Positions 59,405 through 64,000 of a stretch of 64,000 nucleotides of DNA are shown here, in pieces. The notes below the pieces were generated by a model. That model saw only the letters and a program-made list of their open reading frames with translations. It was not told the origin of the DNA and made no database searches. The stretch's first letter is position 1, and every line of letters begins with the position of its first letter. This DNA comes from G963665005 sp963665005 (GTDB taxonomy: Bacteria > Bacillota > Clostridia > Christensenellales > SZUA-584). Both the position numbers and the translations under genes were made by a program. The stretch lies in assembly GCA_963665005.2 (NCBI GenBank), contig CAXXTQ010000001.1, positions 930,001-994,000 of the forward strand. Reading direction: 5' to 3'.

Positions 59405-59428
59405 AATTAGTTGCAACTGCAACTAATT
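59405..59428. promoter_or_regulatory. Perfect inverted repeat, candidate MarR operator
   Basis: AATTAGTTGCA and TGCAACTAATT are perfect 11-bp arms separated by 2 nt, 33 nt upstream of the marR ATG and just ahead of a TATAAA -10 (59439-59444). Position and form fit autorepression by the MarR protein. Confidence 0.7.
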
Positions 59429-59460
59429 TAATGTAAGCTATAAATAAAGAAGGTGAGAAT

Positions 59461-59901
59461 ATGAAAAAAGTGTCGGTAGGCAGAGAAACGGTCGTCTTAT
59501 CGCGGCAAATTATAAAGCTTAGAAATAAGTGTTTAAAAGATTACGGATGCGAAATAAGCGAGGCGCATGTTCACGCGTTTTTTTATTTTGTGCGCAATAG
59601 CGGATGTACGGAAAAACAGGCGGTGCAGGCGGTCGGAAAAGACAAGACGAACATAGCGAAGTCTGTAAAAAAGCTTATCGCGCAGGGCATGATAACGAGT
59701 ATTCCAGACGAAAGCGACGCAAGATATAAGCGTATACGGCCGACGCGAAAAGGCGAAAAAGAGGCGATAAAGGTAAAAAAAGCGCTGAATAATATATCGG
59801 TTATAATGTCGGGCGGCTTAGAAAAAGAGCAGATAGAGGCGTATTTGCAGACGCTCGAAATAATGCGCAAAAATATACAGACTAATCTAGAAAGCGGATA
59901 G
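59461..59901 (+). CDS. MarR family transcriptional regulator
   Basis: 146 aa. Winged-helix fold: helix 'HVHAFFYFVRNSGCTEKQAVQAVGKDKTNIAKSVKKLIAQGMI' (seen in parts around residues 40-80) followed by the wing 'DESDARYKRIRPTRKGEK' with the conserved Asp-x-Arg. Such dimers repress exporters and are released by small drugs. AAGGTGAG precedes the ATG, a perfect palindrome lies upstream, and a MATE exporter gene starts 4 nt after the stop: a classical self-controlled efflux operon. Confidence 0.92.
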   Translation: MKKVSVGRETVVLSRQIIKLRNKCLKDYGCEISEAHVHAFFYFVRNSGCTEKQAVQAVGKDKTNIAKSVKKLIAQGMITSIPDESDARYKRIRPTRKGEKEAIKVKKALNNISVIMSGGLEKEQIEAYLQTLEIMRKNIQTNLESG

Positions 59902-59904
59902 AAA

Positions 59905-61272
59905 ATGGCAAAAACAGATTTGACGCAAGGGGATATTAAAAAGACGATAATACGGTTAACGCTGCCCATGATACTGGGTATTTTCGGCATGGTAGCGTTT
60001 AACTTTGCCGATACCGCATTCGTCGCGCAGCTCGGCGGAACACAGCTTGCCGCGCTGTCATTTACCTTTCCTGTAGTAATGATAATACAATCTATTTCAT
60101 TGGGGCTCGGCATGGGCGCAGGTTCTGTAATATCAAGAGTTTCGACAGACAAAGACAGCGTAAAAAGGATTGCCACCGACAGCCTTATACTCTCGTTTAT
60201 TGTTGTGGTTATAGTTGTTATTGCCGGTATGCTTACGATAAAGCCTCTTTTTTACGGGCTTGGCGCTACGGACGCTGAAATGCCGTATATTATGCAGTAT
60301 ATGACTGTTTGGTATTTCGGAGTGCCTTTGGTCGTTATACCGATGGTAGGCAACAACATTATACGTGCGCTCGGCGATACAAAAGTACCCGGGCTGGTCA
60401 TGCTTATAGCTTCTGGAATAAACATTGTTTTAGACCCGCTTTTAATATTCGGAATATGGATTTTTCCAAAGATGGGCGTTACGGGCGCTGCGCTTGCGAC
60501 GGTCATATCAAGGTTTGTGACATTATGCGTCACGCTGTATATTCTGATGATAAGAGAAAAACTGCTGACGTTCAAACAGATAAGTTTTGCAAAGTTCCGC
60601 AATTCTGTCGGGCGAGTCCTGCATGTGGGTATACCCGCAGGGCTGACGCGTGCCATAGTGCCTTTCGGGACTTATATAATAACAGGGCTGCTGGCCGTTT
60701 ACGGCGCAAACGTAGTCGCGGGGTACGGCGCGGGCGTAAGAACGGAATTTGTGTTTCTGACGGTAATAAACGCACTTGCGTCGGTAATGATTTCTTTCTC
60801 GGGCCAGAATTTTGGCGCGCGCAATATACTAAGGCTTAAGCAAGGCTTTTGGTTTGCGACAAAAATAAACGCTTTTTACGGGCTTGCCGCCTATGCAATT
60901 CTCTTTTTTACCGCGCCTTATATCGCTCTTATTTTCAGCGCGGACGGGCATATTACTCAGGTCACAGTGCTTTATTTAAGAATAGCAGGAGCGGGAATCG
61001 CTTTTCAGGGAGGTATACAGACGGCAACATCGGCTTTTAACGCAGTAGGAAAACCTTTTTATGCGGCGCTTATATCGCTTCTGCAGATGTTTGGTATATA
61101 CATACCGTTGTCTTTTGCGCTGTCTTTGATTTTGGGGCAGGCGGGCATTTTTGCTGCGCTTGTTATTTCATATATATTATCGGCCGTGGCGGGTCAATTT
61201 GCGTTTGTGAGATTTTTACGCAAAGAAAGCGCTAAAAATGATGAAATGTTAAGTACAAGTCCATCTGGCTAA
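59905..61272 (+). CDS. MATE family efflux transporter
   Basis: 455 aa, twelve hydrophobic helices. 'LTLPMILGIFGMVAFNFADTAF' (in part), 'AQLGGTQLAALSFTFPV', 'GLGMGAGSVISR' and 'VPMVGNNIIRALGDTKVPG'-like segments are MatE domain signatures; the second MatE repeat begins near residue 235 with 'LHVGIPAGLTRAI'. It exports cationic or aromatic compounds by Na+ or H+ antiport. Encoded 4 nt after marR, hence in one operon under MarR control. Confidence 0.94.
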   Translation: MAKTDLTQGDIKKTIIRLTLPMILGIFGMVAFNFADTAFVAQLGGTQLAALSFTFPVVMIIQSISLGLGMGAGSVISRVSTDKDSVKRIATDSLILSFIVVVIVVIAGMLTIKPLFYGLGATDAEMPYIMQYMTVWYFGVPLVVIPMVGNNIIRALGDTKVPGLVMLIASGINIVLDPLLIFGIWIFPKMGVTGAALATVISRFVTLCVTLYILMIREKLLTFKQISFAKFRNSVGRVLHVGIPAGLTRAIVPFGTYIITGLLAVYGANVVAGYGAGVRTEFVFLTVINALASVMISFSGQNFGARNILRLKQGFWFATKINAFYGLAAYAILFFTAPYIALIFSADGHITQVTVLYLRIAGAGIAFQGGIQTATSAFNAVGKPFYAALISLLQMFGIYIPLSFALSLILGQAGIFAALVISYILSAVAGQFAFVRFLRKESAKNDEMLSTSPSG

Positions 61273-61391
61273 CATCTATATGAATATTCTGTGAAGTATA
61301 GGCAAAAAAACTATTATAAATATGTTTATATTGATAGAATAGCATTTATGAATGTGCAATTAATCAATTTATATAAATCTTGGAGGCAGAT

Positions 61392-62930
61392 ATGAAAAAG
61401 AAAAAGAGTAAGAGAAAAATAATAATACTCATTATTGTATTGGTAATTGCAGCGTTATTAATTATTGGATATATCAATATAAATGCCGCTGCTAATAAAC
61501 TTTTAAAGACGACATATGATATTGTCGATGTTGATAAAGGGACGGTCGAGGTAAAAGTCAAGGGCGCGGGGGCTGTAGCTCCGCTTTATGACGACACGGT
61601 ATATTCATCTTTCTCGGGCAAAGTCAAAGAAATTTTGGCGCAGGACGGCGATGTTGTTAAGGCAGACGACATTATAGTGACGTTCACAAGCGACACGCTC
61701 GAATCTGAGTATGATATTCTGGTTAAGGAGATAGAAGATATAGACACGGCAATAAGCATGCTCCGGAATGTCTCTGGAAGCGATTATGTATTGTCGCCCA
61801 TAGAGGGAATAGTCAAAGTATTGTACGCACAGAAAGGTGATAACGTCGACGCGGTTGTCGATATGTACGGAGCGCTTGCGGTAATCTGCCCGGATAATAT
61901 TATGCAGGCAGAAATAGAATACGACGGAGATTTATCTTTGGAGGACAGCGTAACGGTTACTATAGATTCAGACAGCGTTGACGGCGAAGTTTACGGCATA
62001 GACGGACGCAAGGTTACCGTGCGTTTTGAAGATGACGATTATAATGTCGGCGACAGCGTCGTTGTATCTGCGCAGGACGGAACGCAAATGGGCAGCGGTG
62101 CTGTGCAGATTGCCAATCCTGTTTATATCTCGGCAAAGGGCGGCGTAATAGAAAAAATATATGAGAACACAGGAGACGAAGTTAAAAGAGGCGGCAAACT
62201 CTTCTCGCTCGATGGAGAAATATTATCTGCCGAGCTTTATTCGCAGATAGAGCTGCGCAAAGAAAAGCAGCAAGATTTGGCAGAGGTGAAAGCCGACATG
62301 AATGCTCTTGCGGTAAGAGCGGGCACGGACGGAGTTGTAACGGCGCTGGAGCTTAACAAAGAGCAGCTTGTGCAGGAAGGCACGCCTTTGTTTACCATAC
62401 AGAGCAACGAACAGATAAAACTGGATGTTGAAATTGACGAGCTTGATATAGCGAACATTTCTCTTGAAACTCTTGCGACGGTAACGTTCGAGGCTATACC
62501 CGAAAAAGAATATACGGGCAAGGTGGTAAAAATTAATCCTATCGGCGTTTCGGTAAATAACGTAACTAACTTTACGATAACTTTGCAGATTGAGGAAGCA
62601 AAGGAAGTTCTCATTGGCATGAGCGCCGATGTTGATATTGTTTCGCAGAAGGCAGAGGACGTACTTGTTATACCTATCGAGGCTATACAAATTAAAGACG
62701 GCGAGAAATTCGTAGTATTCGAAGAGGATGTCGACGAGGATCTTATGTCTACGCCGGCTACTCATAAAATAACAACGGGTATCACCGACGGCGTTATAAT
62801 TGAAGTGTTAGAAGGATTAAAGCAGGGCGACAGAATTGCCGTTCCTCAGGCAAAGGAATTTGATGTTCAGAGCTTTATGATGAACGGGGGAGCAAGAGAA
62901 GACGAAAACGGCGACAGCCGTTTTGAATAA
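61392..62930 (+). CDS. Membrane fusion (HlyD/MacA/YknX-like) subunit of an ABC exporter
   Basis: 512 aa from ATG 61392 (GGAGG 7 nt upstream; the TTG 4 codons earlier belongs to that site). One N-terminal helix (about 12-32), then biotinyl-lipoyl-like halves ('GKVKEILAQDGDVVKADD', 'GGVIEKIYENTGDEVKRGG', 'ALAVRAGTDGVVTALELNK'), a short coiled hairpin (about 280-300) and beta-barrel domain ('VEIDELDIANISLETLATV'). It is longer than MacA because the lipoyl-like unit is repeated. With the following ATPase and permease it forms a MacAB/YknXYZ-type exporter for peptides or antibiotics. Confidence 0.9.
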   Translation: MKKKKSKRKIIILIIVLVIAALLIIGYININAAANKLLKTTYDIVDVDKGTVEVKVKGAGAVAPLYDDTVYSSFSGKVKEILAQDGDVVKADDIIVTFTSDTLESEYDILVKEIEDIDTAISMLRNVSGSDYVLSPIEGIVKVLYAQKGDNVDAVVDMYGALAVICPDNIMQAEIEYDGDLSLEDSVTVTIDSDSVDGEVYGIDGRKVTVRFEDDDYNVGDSVVVSAQDGTQMGSGAVQIANPVYISAKGGVIEKIYENTGDEVKRGGKLFSLDGEILSAELYSQIELRKEKQQDLAEVKADMNALAVRAGTDGVVTALELNKEQLVQEGTPLFTIQSNEQIKLDVEIDELDIANISLETLATVTFEAIPEKEYTGKVVKINPIGVSVNNVTNFTITLQIEEAKEVLIGMSADVDIVSQKAEDVLVIPIEAIQIKDGEKFVVFEEDVDEDLMSTPATHKITTGITDGVIIEVLEGLKQGDRIAVPQAKEFDVQSFMMNGGAREDENGDSRFE

Positions 62931-62943
62931 AGGTGCAATAGAT

Positions 62944-63633
62944 ATGATAGAACTGCGTGATATAAAAAAGACGTACCAGATGGGAGAGGTGGCTGTGCAC
63001 GCTTTAGATGGCGTTTCTGCGTCTATTGCAGACGGAGAGTTTGTGGCTGTCATAGGTCCATCGGGAAGCGGTAAATCCACGCTTATGAACGTTATAGGAT
63101 GTCTCGATTTAGCCGATGAAGGCGAGTATAAGCTAAACGGGCAGTCTATTGAAGACTATACGGAAAAACAGCTTGGTGTGATCCGCAATAAAGAGATAGG
63201 TTTTATATTCCAGCAATTTAACCTTTTAGCTAAGCTAACGGCATACGAGAATGTTGAACTTCCGCTTATTTACCAGGGGCTCGGAGCGGGCGAGCGTAAA
63301 AAAAGAGTTCTCGAGTCGCTGGAAAAAGTCGGCCTTAGCGACAGAATGAAACACAGGCCCAACGAGCTTTCGGGAGGCCAGCAGCAAAGAGTAGCTATCG
63401 CGAGGGCGCTTTCTACCCGGCCGACTCTTATACTTGCGGACGAGCCTACGGGAAACCTTGATTCAACATCGGGAAAAGAAATAATGAATATTCTCATTGG
63501 CCTGCACCAAGAAGGCAGGGGAATAATGCTTATAACGCACGATAACGATATCGCGAACAAGGCGGGCAGGCGGCTGCATATGCTTGACGGCAAGATAGAT
63601 TATGACAGCGCGGGCGGGGGGAAATCGGCATGA
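62944..63633 (+). CDS. ABC exporter ATPase (MacB/LolD/YknY-like)
   Basis: 229 aa from ATG 62944. 'GEFVAVIGPSGSGKSTLMNVIG' (Walker A, in part), Q-loop 'IGFIFQQFNLLAKLTAYENV', signature 'NELSGGQQQRVAIARAL', Walker B 'LILADEPTGNLDS', H-loop 'MLITHDNDIA'. 'GNLDS' after Walker B marks the MacB/LolD/FtsE group. It lies 13 nt after the fusion-protein gene and overlaps the permease start by 4 nt. Confidence 0.96.
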   Translation: MIELRDIKKTYQMGEVAVHALDGVSASIADGEFVAVIGPSGSGKSTLMNVIGCLDLADEGEYKLNGQSIEDYTEKQLGVIRNKEIGFIFQQFNLLAKLTAYENVELPLIYQGLGAGERKKRVLESLEKVGLSDRMKHRPNELSGGQQQRVAIARALSTRPTLILADEPTGNLDSTSGKEIMNILIGLHQEGRGIMLITHDNDIANKAGRRLHMLDGKIDYDSAGGGKSA

Positions 63634-64000
63634 AGTTTTCACAGGCGTTAAAAATGGCGTTCGTTGCGCTTAAGGGAAACAAGATGAGGTCGTTTCTCAC
63701 TATGCTCGGAATCATCATAGGCGTTGTAGCTGTAACGCTTTTGATATCGGTCGTGCAGGGCGCGACGGGAGAGATAACAGGACAGATAGAAAGCCTTGGG
63801 TCTAATCTGCTTCAGGTTTCGCTTACAGGCTCTGAGCCGACTTATCTAACCTTAGAAGATATAGAAAAGCTTGAGGATAGCGAATATATATACGGAGTTA
63901 CGGGTATTGTCAGCAAAACGACGAATATAAAGGCGGGCGATGAGGCCGATTTTTATACGGTCGAAGGCGTTACGAACAGCTATCAGGAGATAACAGGGCA
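63630..64000 (+). CDS. ABC exporter permease, MacB/FtsX type (partial, cut by window end)
   Basis: The ATG at 63630 overlaps the ATPase stop codon (ATGA) and the frame stays open to the window end (123 codons). The peptide starts 'MKFSQALKMAFVALKGNKMR', with helix 'SFLTMLGIIIGVVAVTLLI' and the extracytoplasmic MacB_PCD region 'SLGSNLLQVSLTG'. This is the standard N-terminus of MacB-type permeases; the three C-terminal helices would lie beyond the window. Confidence 0.95.
   Translation, partial: MKFSQALKMAFVALKGNKMRSFLTMLGIIIGVVAVTLLISVVQGATGEITGQIESLGSNLLQVSLTGSEPTYLTLEDIEKLEDSEYIYGVTGIVSKTTNIKAGDEADFYTVEGVTNSYQEITG

Overview
The window looks like a chromosomal segment of an anaerobic, endospore-forming Bacillota (class Clostridia). 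The reasons are three sporulation-type genes (spoIIE, spoVT and a SpoIID-domain protein), a T-box controlled ileS, AddAB instead of RecBCD, a Rex redox repressor, a regulator of the iron-only-hydrogenase-associated family, an iron-containing alcohol dehydrogenase, a CtsR-type operator on hsp20, and strong AGGAGG-type ribosome binding sites before nearly every gene. Genus cannot be read from the sequence. There are no rRNA, tRNA, CRISPR, transposase or phage structural genes in the window. The host background is moderately GC. The main exception is the AT-rich 5.7-9.6 kb restriction-modification pair, which looks acquired.

Layout. 0-5.7 kb: tail of a RelE/YafQ-like toxin, enolase (-), spoIIE (+), a YibE/F membrane protein (-). 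5.7-9.6 kb: AlwI/N.BstNBI-like endonuclease plus a double-domain adenine methyltransferase. 9.9-16.1 kb: a secreted SpoIID/LytB-SH3 cell-wall protein, a non-coding DnaA-box cluster, a surface protein with Ig-like repeats, and a two-gene unit (TM1266-like regulator plus a solute-binding lipoprotein) preceded by a structured leader with mutually exclusive terminator and antiterminator pairings. 16.4-22.4 kb: T-box plus ileS, an SDR/nitroreductase pair read from a possibly leaderless promoter, a lipoprotein. 22.4-27.1 kb (-): aconitase with two half-size CHR transporters, spoVT, a Prx6-type peroxiredoxin. 27.1-34.0 kb: small membrane proteins, VOC, TspO, a DUF3298/RsiV-like protein, M29 aminopeptidase plus glycosyltransferase, a large uncharacterised TPR-like protein and a 77-aa protein. 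34.1-40.9 kb: an unidentified structured RNA followed by addB-addA. 40.9-48.9 kb: a second DnaA-box site, a chagasin-like inhibitor, YbjQ, alcohol dehydrogenase, ferredoxin plus a CoA-disulfide-reductase/rhodanese/TusA/DsrE fusion, two four-helix membrane paralogues, rex-yjbQ. 49-52.5 kb: two tandem VanW proteins. 52.6-64 kb: a CxxC zinc-ribbon protein, lrp-aminotransferase, hsp20, pyruvate kinase-radA, marR-MATE, and the start of a MacAB-type tripartite ABC exporter cut by the window end.

How the genes work together. Glycolysis (eno, pyk), redox control (Rex, ADH, ferredoxin, the CoADR fusion, peroxiredoxin) and cell-envelope remodelling (SpoIID-SH3, VanW pair, surface proteins) dominate. 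Many genes are single transcription units with a clear sigma-A promoter and hairpin terminator. Several promoters carry visible operators: a CtsR box at hsp20, a perfect 22-bp-class palindrome at marR, a LacI-like palindrome between -35 and -10 of eno, and a PerR/Fur-like repeat at the peroxiredoxin gene.

Most interesting unexplained elements: the structured RNA at about 34.15-34.36 kb upstream of addAB, the attenuator-like leader at 16.12-16.29 kb, and two DnaA-box clusters 28 kb apart that lie away from any replication gene. All statements are from reading the sequence; no database search was run.
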